Below are positions 34,727 to 43,252 of a DNA stretch of 43,737 nucleotides, piece after piece. The position numbers and the translations under genes were made by a program. Each line of letters opens with the position of its first letter. Position 1 is the first letter of the stretch. Below the pieces are notes generated by a model. That model made no database searches, was not told the origin of the DNA, and saw nothing but the letters and a program-made list of their open reading frames with translations. Source of the stretch: Cyanobacteria bacterium UBA2855 (GTDB lineage: Bacteria > Cyanobacteriota > Vampirovibrionia > Gastranaerophilales > Gastranaerophilaceae); the NCBI GenBank assembly GCA_002350725.1, contig DEFJ01000019.1, forward strand, positions 561-44,297. Reading direction: 5' to 3'.

Positions 34727-35395
34727 ATGATGACAATTACACCTGTATCTAATTTAAGTTTAAAAAGTAATGGTAGTATAAATTTTACGCGAAGACACAG
34801 CGACTTTGAACCTGATTCTGTATCTTATCAGCCTGAAAGAAGTTCCGGCATAGCAAAAAAAGTGCCGGTTATTGTGCTTATGGCAATGAGTCCTCTAAAT
34901 TCATCGTCAGTTGAGCCGTATAATCCGAATTATGTACCTAACAATATTGAAATGGTTCAACAAAGAGATGACAATATTGTATTAAAAAGAGAATTACATA
35001 GTGGTAATGAGTCAATCAGGTATTTAGCATTTTCTGACGACAATAATGAAAAAGATTTTGAAAATTTTTGTTTTAATTATGACAATAAAGTAGGAAATAA
35101 AAAAGGTATTTTAGTTGGAAAAGTAATTGCGATATGTGATACGCCAAGGACAGATGGCAGATACTTGATGGCATATCGACAGATTAGCAATGGACAGGCA
35201 GAAAAAGACTTTAAAATATGTTATATACCGGATGTGTTCGGTGCACAGTTAAAGTTTTATGCAAACTTTAGAACAAATAATGGTGCTATAGGATTATTGC
35301 CTCAATCAGAATTTGATGAATATTTTGGAAAATCAAATGTTAAAAATGCGCCGTTAATTAAAGATAGGGTTACACGCTATAAGCCTATTAAGTAA
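34727..35395 (+). CDS. Hypothetical protein, 222 aa
   Basis: Two ATGs in a row; AAAGGG lies 6-9 bases upstream. Near the N-terminus it carries SINFTRRHSDF, one of the recurring x-F-x motifs, and then a short hydrophobic stretch (VPVIVLMAMSPL, about residues 48-59) that could be a weak membrane anchor. The rest is soluble and mixed alpha/beta in look (FKICYIPDVFG, GAIGLLPQSEFDEYF). No family recognised. A TCTCCC/GGGAGA hairpin with T-run follows. Confidence 0.6.
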   Translation: MMTITPVSNLSLKSNGSINFTRRHSDFEPDSVSYQPERSSGIAKKVPVIVLMAMSPLNSSSVEPYNPNYVPNNIEMVQQRDDNIVLKRELHSGNESIRYLAFSDDNNEKDFENFCFNYDNKVGNKKGILVGKVIAICDTPRTDGRYLMAYRQISNGQAEKDFKICYIPDVFGAQLKFYANFRTNNGAIGLLPQSEFDEYFGKSNVKNAPLIKDRVTRYKPIK

Positions 35396-35460
35396 ATTTT
35401 GAGTAGGGTCTTGATCCTCTCTCATTTTTCTAAATTCGCCGTAACCGGCTCATTAAGAAA

Positions 35461-35562
35461 AATTACTCTCCCCCAAGGGAGATTTTTGTATCTCTCCTGT
35501 GGAGAGAAAAGAATTTCGATTTGAGGTAAAGCCGAAAATCAGAAATTCAAGAGAGGGTAATT
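35461..35562. repeat. Multi-hairpin intergenic element with inverted ends
   Basis: The ends AATTACTCTC (35461) and GAGAGGGTAATT (35551-35562) are near-inverse. Inside are three hairpins: TCTCCC/GGGAGA, TCTCTCC-TGT-GGAGAGA (35491-35507) and GAATTTC...GAAATTC (35511-35517 with 35542-35548) with GATTT/AAATC inside it. It may be a MITE-like repeat or a structured RNA. Confidence 0.45.
35467..35487 (+). terminator. Terminator after the 34727 gene
   Basis: TCTCCC-CCAA-GGGAGA followed by TTTTT. It is also the first hairpin of the structured element at 35461-35562. Confidence 0.65.
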
Positions 35563-35615
35563 TATATTGACTTAAAGTCTAATAAAATCCATATATCATA
35601 TAAAATTTATATACT

Positions 35616-35644
35616 TTGTAAATAAATGTAACAATTTGTATAAT
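35616..35644 (+). promoter_or_regulatory. Promoter of the 35715 gene
   Basis: TTGTAA (35616-35621), 17-base spacer, TATAAT (35639-35644), leaving a leader of about 64 bases. Confidence 0.65.
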
Positions 35645-35714
35645 GTCCTGCAATTCCTTGTTCTGACATGTTTTTACATGTGTATAGAGAGGATAACTTT
35701 GAGGATATTAAGAA

Positions 35715-38700
35715 ATGGTATCAGAGGAAGTAAAATTTAATACAGGCGTAAGCTCGGTAAGCGGGAGCGGCAGTACTTCGTCTGCACAGTCGGCAGGTGC
35801 CGCAAAAAGCGATTATACTAATACGGTTTTTGATGAATTTAAAAAACGTGCAATAAAACAAGGTATAGAGCTTACTTTAGAGGACTTCCAAAGATTTTTG
35901 AATGCAAATCCTGATTTTTCGACACAATCTCCTGAAGAACAGAATGCTCTATTTAATAAATTTTTAACGACACAAAAAACAGAAAAAACAGAAGAAACTA
36001 AAGGCGCAGATGAAACTGCTGCAGGAGCAGAAGCTGAAGGCGCAGAAGAAGCGGCATCTGCTGAAAGTCAAGCAGAACCAACAGATGCTGCTGAAACTAC
36101 AGAACAAACAAATGCTCAATCAGCTACAGAACAACCGGAACAGACTGAAACTCCTGAACAAACTCAAAAAACTAACTTTTTTACAGCAGCCCAAACAGAT
36201 GAAGAAACCGCTGTAGGGTCGGCTGATGAAGCTACAAAAGCAGAAGAAACCGAAACTCCTGCTGCAACAAAATCTTCTAACTTTTTTACTTCAGAAAAAA
36301 AAGAGGCTGATGCGACAAAATTAGATAAATCAGAAAAAAAACAATCAGTTGATTTTACAAAAGCTGAGGAACAAGAATCTTTTACTCAAAAAGCAGATGG
36401 TTTAGGTTATGATTCTGTAAAATTTAGTAAGATGGAACCTGAAAAACAGGCAAAATCTTATGTTTATGAATATGCAAAGAATAAGTTTTTATATTCGGGA
36501 GATAAACCAAAATCTCAAGAAGAATGGGATAAACTTTCTAAAGATGAGCAGTTAAAATTAATTCAATCTTGTTCAAAAGAAATCGATGAGGATTACCAAA
36601 GAGCTTTCGAGGCTAAGACAGGTAAAAAAGCCGATTCAATTTCTTCAGACTATATTGAAATGAAGATGCTACAACTTCAAGCAGCCAGCGAAAACAATAT
36701 GACAGTGGAGAAATTTGGCAGCGAATCCAGTGTTGCTCAAGCTGCGTATGTTGCAGAAATGCTTTCTTCAAAAGAGCAGATGTGTCCTGATCGTATGTCA
36801 GATATTGAAAAAAGTAACTTGAAAAAAGCTAACTTTATTTTAGATGCTTGCAAAGAGCAATTAGAAAGACAAGGAAAAACTGATGCTGCAAAAGGTTTAT
36901 GCTTTGAAGATATTGCTAAATGTGCTGAAAATGGCGGTAAATTAGAATTTAGTATAGGTACTGCGATTAAGAATAAATTGGCATCCGTACCTGAGAATCA
37001 GAGAACGGAAGAACAAAAAGCTGCAATGGCATTTTTGGAATCAGTTCCTGATAAATACTTAAATGATTTCGGTGCAAATTTAGGTCAGCCAACGGCTTTA
37101 GATAATGAAGTCAGAGCAGATGAAGATTTTGCTGCAAGATATGATGCGGCTAAAACACCGGTTCAAAGAGCACAAATTAAGGCAGAATATTATCAAGCAA
37201 AATGCTTGGAACATCCGGAAACATTCACTCAATATATGTCTGAAGCTATAAAATCCGGTGATGCTGATGAAATAGCAGCTTTATTTAAATTGGCAGAAAC
37301 GAATGAAACATTACAAAAAGCTTTAGCCAATACAGAAGGCTCTGTTCAAGCTGCTACTACCGGAAATGTACAAGCTTTAGGCAGTGATATAAATAATCAT
37401 GATTTATTTATAGATAATTTGAATAATGATAAAGATGCTCAAAGAGCTTCTGCATTGAAAAACTCAGCTTTAGATAATCTAGAAAAGGTAAGTAATGTTA
37501 CAAAAGATATAAAGAAACGTTGGGGTGAAAAAACTCAAAATGATTCTGATATAAATGTAAAACACAAAGCAATAAGTTTTATTATAAGTGAATCCGATAA
37601 TATAGATGAATTAAAAGTAAGTTACAGTATGGCAGATAAAGAGACCAGAAAACTCTATGCAATGCACGCAAATGAAGCTAAAGAGGATTTGCAAGCTGAT
37701 ACTGTCGGACTTGTTGCCAATGATAAAGATAAAGAAGTAAGAGCTGAAGGTATGAAGAATTTCCTTAACAGCGATACACTTGAGAAAATGGCAAATAGCC
37801 AACAAACAGCTGCATTTAAATCTGTTCATAAGGTACTTGAAAATGACTTACCTCGCCAAGAAGCTGTTAGAGAATTAAATAAATTATCCGATCAGATTTC
37901 AAAATGTGATAAGTCAAATCAGTTGCAAATGCATGAAGAAATTTCTTCTTCAAAATACTCGGAAGTTGTAGAGCACGCAGCCAAGAATATTCATAAATAT
38001 GATGAATCTGTTCAGGCTCAAGCATTAAAAGTAACTTATGAAAAAGCTGAAGCAACAGGTAACATAAAAGCTATAGAAGCTGCTACTGCTCAAGTTGAAT
38101 TAATGGCACCATCTGCAGTTGCTGCTATGTCCGCTGAAATTCAAAATAAAGTAGCAATGCTTGAGGAACGCGGTGTTAGGATGGCTCTTGATGAAATCAA
38201 GAGTGCTATCGGTATGGATAACAAAAAATCAGATAATTCCGAAAAAACTCAAATGCAAAAATATATCGAAGAGTTAAGCGGAATGCCTAAATCTGAAATA
38301 TACAGAAAAATTGTTTCCGATATAAAAACTTATCCTACATATATTCAACAATTGCTGCTTGATGCGATTGTTAAAACAAAAGGTCAACTTTTCACAATGA
38401 TGATTAACAAATATGGTATTGATATGCTTACTATGTTTGGTAACATGAGCAGCATTATGAGAAGCGAAATCTTAAAAGAAATGTTAAAAACTCCATCTAT
38501 GCGTGCTGACGCTATGAATTATATTGGTCAAAATCCTACATCAAATTATAGCAGCGGGGTTATGGATTTGTATAATGATTTATTGGCAGATAAAGAGGGT
38601 GCTTCTTCAGCAGAAGAACTTAAACAGAAAGCTGCTGCTGCCGAAGAAAATCAAGAATATGAAACTAAATTTGCAGCATTTGGAGCTCAGAGCGGATCAA

Positions 38701-38795
38701 ACAGAACAAATTTGACTTCCATCGCTGATTTTGCTGATAAATACGGCTTTTATACAAGAAAAGATATTTTGGGTAGAGTTGGTTTGATATCATAA
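35715..38795 (+). CDS. Large alpha-helical hypothetical protein, 1026 aa
   Basis: No signal peptide or membrane segment. Residues 1-60 include a Ser/Gly/Ala-rich start and a short folded part (FDEFKKRAIKQGIELTLEDFQRFL). Residues about 90-230 are a low-complexity Glu/Thr/Ala/Gln region with two NFFT(A/S) repeats, clearly disordered and acidic. From about residue 230 to the end it is a long helical, Lys/Glu/Ala-rich array with possible HEAT- or coiled-coil-like repeats (NSALDNLEKVSN, EVVEHAAKNIHKYDE, MRSEILKEMLKTPSMR). No family recognised. It has its own promoter and is followed by the hisS promoter. Candidates are a scaffold or a secreted effector; neither is shown. Confidence 0.65.
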   Translation: MVSEEVKFNTGVSSVSGSGSTSSAQSAGAAKSDYTNTVFDEFKKRAIKQGIELTLEDFQRFLNANPDFSTQSPEEQNALFNKFLTTQKTEKTEETKGADETAAGAEAEGAEEAASAESQAEPTDAAETTEQTNAQSATEQPEQTETPEQTQKTNFFTAAQTDEETAVGSADEATKAEETETPAATKSSNFFTSEKKEADATKLDKSEKKQSVDFTKAEEQESFTQKADGLGYDSVKFSKMEPEKQAKSYVYEYAKNKFLYSGDKPKSQEEWDKLSKDEQLKLIQSCSKEIDEDYQRAFEAKTGKKADSISSDYIEMKMLQLQAASENNMTVEKFGSESSVAQAAYVAEMLSSKEQMCPDRMSDIEKSNLKKANFILDACKEQLERQGKTDAAKGLCFEDIAKCAENGGKLEFSIGTAIKNKLASVPENQRTEEQKAAMAFLESVPDKYLNDFGANLGQPTALDNEVRADEDFAARYDAAKTPVQRAQIKAEYYQAKCLEHPETFTQYMSEAIKSGDADEIAALFKLAETNETLQKALANTEGSVQAATTGNVQALGSDINNHDLFIDNLNNDKDAQRASALKNSALDNLEKVSNVTKDIKKRWGEKTQNDSDINVKHKAISFIISESDNIDELKVSYSMADKETRKLYAMHANEAKEDLQADTVGLVANDKDKEVRAEGMKNFLNSDTLEKMANSQQTAAFKSVHKVLENDLPRQEAVRELNKLSDQISKCDKSNQLQMHEEISSSKYSEVVEHAAKNIHKYDESVQAQALKVTYEKAEATGNIKAIEAATAQVELMAPSAVAAMSAEIQNKVAMLEERGVRMALDEIKSAIGMDNKKSDNSEKTQMQKYIEELSGMPKSEIYRKIVSDIKTYPTYIQQLLLDAIVKTKGQLFTMMINKYGIDMLTMFGNMSSIMRSEILKEMLKTPSMRADAMNYIGQNPTSNYSSGVMDLYNDLLADKEGASSAEELKQKAAAAEENQEYETKFAAFGAQSGSNRTNLTSIADFADKYGFYTRKDILGRVGLIS

Positions 38796-38830
38796 TGAGG
38801 TTTCTCATACGGCTTTTACAATAATGCTCA

Positions 38831-38859
38831 TTGACAATTGTTTTCGTCATGGCTATAAT
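38831..38859 (+). promoter_or_regulatory. Consensus promoter giving a leaderless hisS mRNA
   Basis: Perfect TTGACA (38831-38836), 17-base spacer and perfect TATAAT (38854-38859). The hisS ATG follows 7 bases later, so the transcript start should fall on or next to the ATG. Confidence 0.85.
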
Positions 38860-38866
38860 TACTTAT

Positions 38867-40102
38867 ATGGCAAAAATAATCAATGTAATTAAAGGGACTA
38901 AGGATATATTACCTCAAGATGTAGAAGATTGGCACAGGCTTGAAGAAACAGCGTTAGATGTCTTTTCTCGCTACGGTTATCACGAAATAAGAACCCCGAT
39001 TTTTGAGGCTACGGAGTTGTTTGCTCGTGGGGTCGGTGATACAACGGATATCGTTAACAAGGAAATGTATACTTTTGAAAAAAGTGACAGGTCATTAACT
39101 TTGCGTCCTGAAAATACTGCCGGTGTTGTTCGCTCTTTTATTGAAAACGGTATGGCAAGATTATCTGCGCCGGTTAAACTTTGGTATAAAGGTCCAATGT
39201 TTAGGTATGAACGCCCTCAAGCCGGTCGTCAACGCCAATTCCATCAGGTTGGTATCGAAATGTTCGGGATTAAGCAGCCTACAGCTGATGCTGAAGCAAT
39301 TTTACTTGCGATTGAATATTTAAAGGCTCTCGGATTAAACGATTTAGAGGTCGAACTTAATTCTTTGGGTTGTCCTAAGTGCCGTGAAGAGTATAAAGCA
39401 AGGATAAAAGAGGTTTTGAAGCCCGAGTTTGACAATTTATGTGAAGATTGCCAAACCCGTTATGAAAAAAATCCTTTGAGATTGTTGGATTGTAAGGTTG
39501 AATCTTGTCAGGCAATTTATGCAAAACCTGAAATTAAATCCGTTATACAATCGGACTTTTTATGTGAAGAATGTTCCGAACACTATTCACAGCTTAAATC
39601 GTATCTAAATGATACCGGTGTGAAATATACCGAGAACAAGCTGTTGGTAAGAGGTTTGGACTATTATAACAGAACAGTATTTGAAATAAAATCAAATAGT
39701 TTGGGTGCTCAAAATGCAGTTTGCGGCGGAGGCAGATATGACAGTTTAGTGCGTAATCTTGGCGGTGATGATACTCCTGCTGTCGGCTGGGCAATGGGGA
39801 TGGAACGTTTGAATGCTTTATTGCCGCATATCGAGCCAAAGTTAGCTGATGCGTTTATAGTTTCAAATAATTCTAATGCTGCCTTTAAACTTGCGCAAGA
39901 TTTAAGAGCTAAGGGAAAAAATGTTGAATTTGATTTGTCAAACAAAAAATTTACCAAACAGTTAGAAAAAGCATCTAAAGTTGCTAAATTTGCATTGATT
40001 TTAGGTGAGGACGAAATTAAATCAGGTAGTGTATCGGTAAAGAATTTGGAAACTTCCGAACAAGTTACGGTCAAAAGTGATGAAGTGTTATCTTTAATTT
40101 AA
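38867..40102 (+). CDS. hisS: Histidyl-tRNA synthetase
   Basis: 411 residues from the ATG of MAKIINVIKGTKDIL; a longer frame to 38831 would read through the promoter. Class II synthetase that charges tRNA-His. Motif 1 region RTPIFEATELFARGVGDTTD, motif 2 GPMFRYERPQAGRQRQFHQ, the HisRS signatures LVRGLDYYNRTVFE and GGGRYDSL, and motif 3 GWAMGMERL are all present, as is the C-terminal anticodon-binding domain. Length is normal. No Shine-Dalgarno sequence precedes the start. Confidence 0.97.
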   Translation: MAKIINVIKGTKDILPQDVEDWHRLEETALDVFSRYGYHEIRTPIFEATELFARGVGDTTDIVNKEMYTFEKSDRSLTLRPENTAGVVRSFIENGMARLSAPVKLWYKGPMFRYERPQAGRQRQFHQVGIEMFGIKQPTADAEAILLAIEYLKALGLNDLEVELNSLGCPKCREEYKARIKEVLKPEFDNLCEDCQTRYEKNPLRLLDCKVESCQAIYAKPEIKSVIQSDFLCEECSEHYSQLKSYLNDTGVKYTENKLLVRGLDYYNRTVFEIKSNSLGAQNAVCGGGRYDSLVRNLGGDDTPAVGWAMGMERLNALLPHIEPKLADAFIVSNNSNAAFKLAQDLRAKGKNVEFDLSNKKFTKQLEKASKVAKFALILGEDEIKSGSVSVKNLETSEQVTVKSDEVLSLI

Positions 40103-40120
40103 TTCTAAGGGGTCTATTAT

Positions 40121-40456
40121 ATGTCTACACAGGTTCATGAGGTAATAAAATTACTCTCTAACGCATTTAGAAAAAAGTTTGAGGACTATAGAGGTCTTTA
40201 TCTTTTTGGTGCTTGTCGTGATGGACAATTGCATGAGGATGAAGATATAGAAATCGTTGCGTTATTTGAAAATTCAGATAAATCCAGACGGGAAGAAATC
40301 TGGCCTATCATTGGTAAGATAGAAACAACACTTGATGTTTCTATAGATTTGTATCCTTATACTGAAGAAGAATTTAAAGCCGATGAATACTTGTATGAAG
40401 AAGTAATCTCTGATGGGATTTTTTATGACCCGCTGGGTATTTCAAAAAAAGTTTAG
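40121..40456 (+). CDS. Small nucleotidyltransferase-fold protein
   Basis: 111 residues. LFGACRDGQLHEDEDIEIV resembles the G-S-x10-D-x-D core of minimal (MNT-type) nucleotidyltransferases, with Ala for the usual Ser and the acidic pair in EDED. The ending VSIDLYPYTEEEF fits the third acidic strand. Such proteins are often toxin-antitoxin or regulatory enzymes, but no HEPN partner is adjacent. AAGGGG lies 10-15 bases before the ATG, 18 bases after hisS, so it is probably in the hisS operon. Confidence 0.6.
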   Translation: MSTQVHEVIKLLSNAFRKKFEDYRGLYLFGACRDGQLHEDEDIEIVALFENSDKSRREEIWPIIGKIETTLDVSIDLYPYTEEEFKADEYLYEEVISDGIFYDPLGISKKV

Positions 40457-40495
40457 TAGTATATGGTAGTTATATAATCGAAAGGGAAAATTAAA

Positions 40496-40687
40496 ATGGA
40501 CAAAGTTACAATACGTTCTGACAGAAAAGATGATTACAAATTTATGTATAAAGGTGAAGATGTAATTCTCGGTGCAGGTAAAATTATTAGTATTGCTGAT
40601 GGTTTAGAGCATGTAGTTCTTCCAACCTGTGCAATGAAAATTATGAATAATCTTATTGTTATTAAGGACGATGTAAAAAAATCATAA
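40496..40687 (+). CDS. Small hypothetical protein
   Basis: 63 residues, beta-strand-rich (DVILGAGKIISIADG, NLIVIKDD), no membrane segment. AAAGGG lies 8 bases before the ATG. It is 39 bases after the nucleotidyltransferase gene and 4 bases before pgeF, so it belongs to the hisS-pgeF run. No family recognised. Confidence 0.55.
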   Translation: MDKVTIRSDRKDDYKFMYKGEDVILGAGKIISIADGLEHVVLPTCAMKIMNNLIVIKDDVKKS

Positions 40688-40691
40688 TCTG

Positions 40692-41429
40692 ATGTTTTAT
40701 TTAGATAGTGTAAATGGGAAAAAGGTCTTAAAATCAGATATAATAAAGACCGAACATTTTTTTACGACAAGAGAAAGCTGTATCAAGTCTAAAGAGCTTG
40801 ATATGGCAGATTTTGTCGAAAATAATAAAAGGGATATTTGTAAATATTTAAATATAGGTTATGAAAATTTATTATCTCCGTCTCAAACTCATACTTCGCA
40901 TGTAGAGCAGGCGTTTGCGCAGAAAAAATCTTATCCTGACACGGATGGATTGATTGTAGCTGATAATGCTATAGCAATATTTTTAAATTTTGCAGATTGT
41001 ACACCTTTAGTTTTTTATGATGATGTAAAAAATGTTGGGGCGGTATCCCATGCCGGTTGGCGTGGTACTGCCGGTAATATTGCAACAAAAACAATTCACC
41101 AAATGTGTGAAAATTTTGGATGCAAGCCAAACAATATTTCTGCGGCAATTGGTGCAGCTATTGGGGTATGTTGTTATAATGTGGGAGAAGAAGTTTATGA
41201 AAAATTAAAAGAAACGGTCTTTGATTTTAGCGGTTTATATAGAGAAATTAACGGTGAAATATTTGTTGATTTGCAAAAAATTAATGCAAGGCAAATTGAA
41301 GAGTGCGGAGTGAAAAACATCGATATTGCCCCATATTGTACATGTTGTAATAATGATTTATTTTTCTCTTACCGAAAAGAAAACGGAACAACTAATCGTC
41401 ATAGTGCAATTTTAAGATTAAAACAGTAG
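40692..41429 (+). CDS. pgeF: PgeF/YfiH-type peptidoglycan editing factor (laccase-domain protein)
   Basis: 245 residues. The family has a zinc site formed by two His and a Cys; here QTHTSHV (His70), ADCTPLVFYD (Cys103) and HAGWRGT (His120) are all present, then GVCCYNVGEEV and the end sequence RxxGxTNRHxAIL. In E. coli it removes L-Ser-containing muropeptide precursors; other members act on purine nucleosides. Cytoplasmic. The ATG lies 4 bases after the previous stop and has no clear Shine-Dalgarno site. Confidence 0.9.
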   Translation: MFYLDSVNGKKVLKSDIIKTEHFFTTRESCIKSKELDMADFVENNKRDICKYLNIGYENLLSPSQTHTSHVEQAFAQKKSYPDTDGLIVADNAIAIFLNFADCTPLVFYDDVKNVGAVSHAGWRGTAGNIATKTIHQMCENFGCKPNNISAAIGAAIGVCCYNVGEEVYEKLKETVFDFSGLYREINGEIFVDLQKINARQIEECGVKNIDIAPYCTCCNNDLFFSYRKENGTTNRHSAILRLKQ

Positions 41430-41440
41430 TATATTCCATA

Positions 41441-41475
41441 AAAAAGCCTCATTAATTTAGTTAATGAGGCTTTTT
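41441..41475. terminator. Bidirectional terminator between pgeF and the 41492 gene
   Basis: Perfect 15-bp stem AAAAAGCCTCATTAA/TTAATGAGGCTTTTT with loop TTTAG. A and T tracts on both sides let it serve both converging genes. Confidence 0.95.
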
Positions 41476-41491
41476 ATATATGTAATTATTA

Positions 41492-42118
41492 TTAGTTGGT
41501 TTGAATAAACAAGCTGATAATATCGTTTATAGCTGCAAATTGTTTTTGATATTTTTGAGCTTGTGATTCTAAAATATTAATTTGTTTTTTGTATTCAAGA
41601 ACATTAGTTTGACAATCTTTTACTGATTGAGTCAAGTTTTCTTGTACTTGTTGAGCTTCTTGAAGAACGTTAGTCATTGAAATTCCAAGAGCTTCCATTG
41701 TTTGTTTGATAATTAAAGCTCCGGTTTGTTTAGAAACTCCTGCCGGAATTTTTGTAATTAATTGTCTTAATACTGCAACATTTGCAGGTAAATCCATGTC
41801 GTCAACTGCTGATAAATTCATTTCTTGATTGTTAGGTCTGAATTTCATCATTGCATTGTTAAATGCATTATCAATCATGTTACCGTTCATATTGAAGGAT
41901 GAATTTAACGAATCATTTGCAGCTTCAAATGCAGATTGAGAAACTGATAACGACTCTGTGACTGTTTCAGGATTTTCACTAATGCCTGAAGGAATAAAAT
42001 TTTCAGGCTCGGAATTTATTACTTCTTCCATTACAGGAACTACTTCTACATCAGATTGTTGTTTTAATGCTTCTACTATCTTTTTCCCGACTCCCTCGGT
42101 ATTTTTAATGCTATTCAT
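41492..42118 (-). CDS. Hypothetical protein with C-terminal coiled coil
   Basis: 208 residues, no signal peptide. A Val/Glu/Ser-rich, probably disordered first half, then a conserved-looking segment (LPANVAVLRQLITKIPAGVS, KQTGALIIKQTMEALGISM) and a coiled coil (residues about 150-195, EAQQVQENLTQSV, ILESQAQKYQKQF). The layout suggests a protein that oligomerises. AAGGATT lies before the ATG. It shares the terminator at 41441 with pgeF. No family recognised; a cell-division or cell-shape role cannot be claimed. Confidence 0.65.
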   Translation of the reverse strand: MNSIKNTEGVGKKIVEALKQQSDVEVVPVMEEVINSEPENFIPSGISENPETVTESLSVSQSAFEAANDSLNSSFNMNGNMIDNAFNNAMMKFRPNNQEMNLSAVDDMDLPANVAVLRQLITKIPAGVSKQTGALIIKQTMEALGISMTNVLQEAQQVQENLTQSVKDCQTNVLEYKKQINILESQAQKYQKQFAAINDIISLFIQTN

Positions 42119-42250
42119 ATTTGTGAATCCTTTTTATTTTCTTATACCTTTCCTTGCATATTATATAGAAAACCAAAATTTATTTCAACATGTATGTTAC
42201 ATAATGTATTTTTTATGGTAAATTAGAGAATGATAAGGAGATAGAAAAAG

Positions 42251-43240
42251 ATGGCAAAGCGTGTAGAAATAAAACTATATGATGATACAAACAGTCAGTG
42301 GAATTTAGAGCTTGATACAACGCTTGATACAATGTGGAACTTGTATTATGGCGAAAATCCGCAACAAAAAGGCGGAATTTTAAAAATGGAAGGTATTGCT
42401 GATTATGAAGTTATAAGTGGGCAGATACTTTCTTATAATGAAGTTTTGAGTGCAAATTTACTGGCAAATATTTTGAGCGAGTTTTATGATGTATGTGCTG
42501 TAGCCATAGTTAACAATGCATCTCCTTGTGGTGTAGCTTTGGCACCTACAATTGCAGAAGCATATACTAAGGCTTTTGATTGTGATCCTATGGCATCATT
42601 TTTTGGTGCAATAGGTTTTACCAAAAAGGTTGATGTTGAAACTGCAAAACTGATAAATTCTATGTCTGTAAAGTTTGTATTGGCACCTGCATATGAAGAA
42701 AAAGCAATAAATATATTAAAATCTAATCCGCTTTTAAAAGTAATAAGATTAAATACTCCATTAAAAGATTATAAACTATTGATGCAAAAAGATATTCATG
42801 TTACACCGTTTGGAGTTTTATATCAGGATTGTAACAGAAGTAATTTGGGAAAACATTCATTCAGGGTTGTTACAAAAACAAAACCTACAACAGAGCAGAT
42901 TGAGGATATGGTTTTTGCGTGGAAAGTTTCAAAATATGCACGTTCAAATTCAATAGTTATAGCTAAAGATTTTAAAACAATAGCAATTGCGCAAGGCTTT
43001 GTTTCTCCGGTGAGCGCATGTGAGGCTGCGGCAAATACAGCTTGTGATGGGGCAAAGGATGCGATTATGGTATCTGATAATGTTCTTCCTACAGCTGATT
43101 GTATTTATGCTGCTGTGCAAAATCGGATTTCAGCTATAATTCAACCGGGTGGTGCTGCCAATGAAGATAAGATTATTGAATTGGCAAACAAACATAATAT
43201 AGCAATGATATTAACCGGAATAAAAAACTACAAGCATTAA
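42251..43240 (+). CDS. Stand-alone PurH-like (AICAR transformylase-type) protein, probably catalytically altered
   Basis: 329 residues covering only the AICAR formyltransferase half of PurH; the IMP cyclohydrolase domain (about 200 residues) is absent. Recognisable are YGENPQQKG, SYNEVLSANLLANIL, SPCGVAL, KYARSNSIVIAKD, AIIQPGGAANEDKI and the end ILTGIKNYKH, which replaces the usual RHFRH. The catalytic Lys-His before NPCG is Asn88-Asn89 here (IVNNASPCG), and the QxSR motif is changed to QGFVSPV. It may be a paralogue with a binding role rather than the last purine enzyme. AAGGAGAT lies before the ATG. It is 12 bases ahead of the dCMP deaminase gene. Confidence 0.8.
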   Translation: MAKRVEIKLYDDTNSQWNLELDTTLDTMWNLYYGENPQQKGGILKMEGIADYEVISGQILSYNEVLSANLLANILSEFYDVCAVAIVNNASPCGVALAPTIAEAYTKAFDCDPMASFFGAIGFTKKVDVETAKLINSMSVKFVLAPAYEEKAINILKSNPLLKVIRLNTPLKDYKLLMQKDIHVTPFGVLYQDCNRSNLGKHSFRVVTKTKPTTEQIEDMVFAWKVSKYARSNSIVIAKDFKTIAIAQGFVSPVSACEAAANTACDGAKDAIMVSDNVLPTADCIYAAVQNRISAIIQPGGAANEDKIIELANKHNIAMILTGIKNYKH

Positions 43241-43252
43241 GGACAAAAGATT

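Larger units (their letters stand above)
35396..35714. other. Intergenic region between the 34727 and 35715 genes
   Basis: 319 bases without a gene. They hold the multi-hairpin element at 35461-35562 and the promoter of the next gene at 35616-35644. Nothing else is seen. Confidence 0.6.

Noticed and set aside
38831..38866. N-terminal extension of hisS
   Set aside because: These bases form a perfect TTGACA-17-TATAAT promoter.
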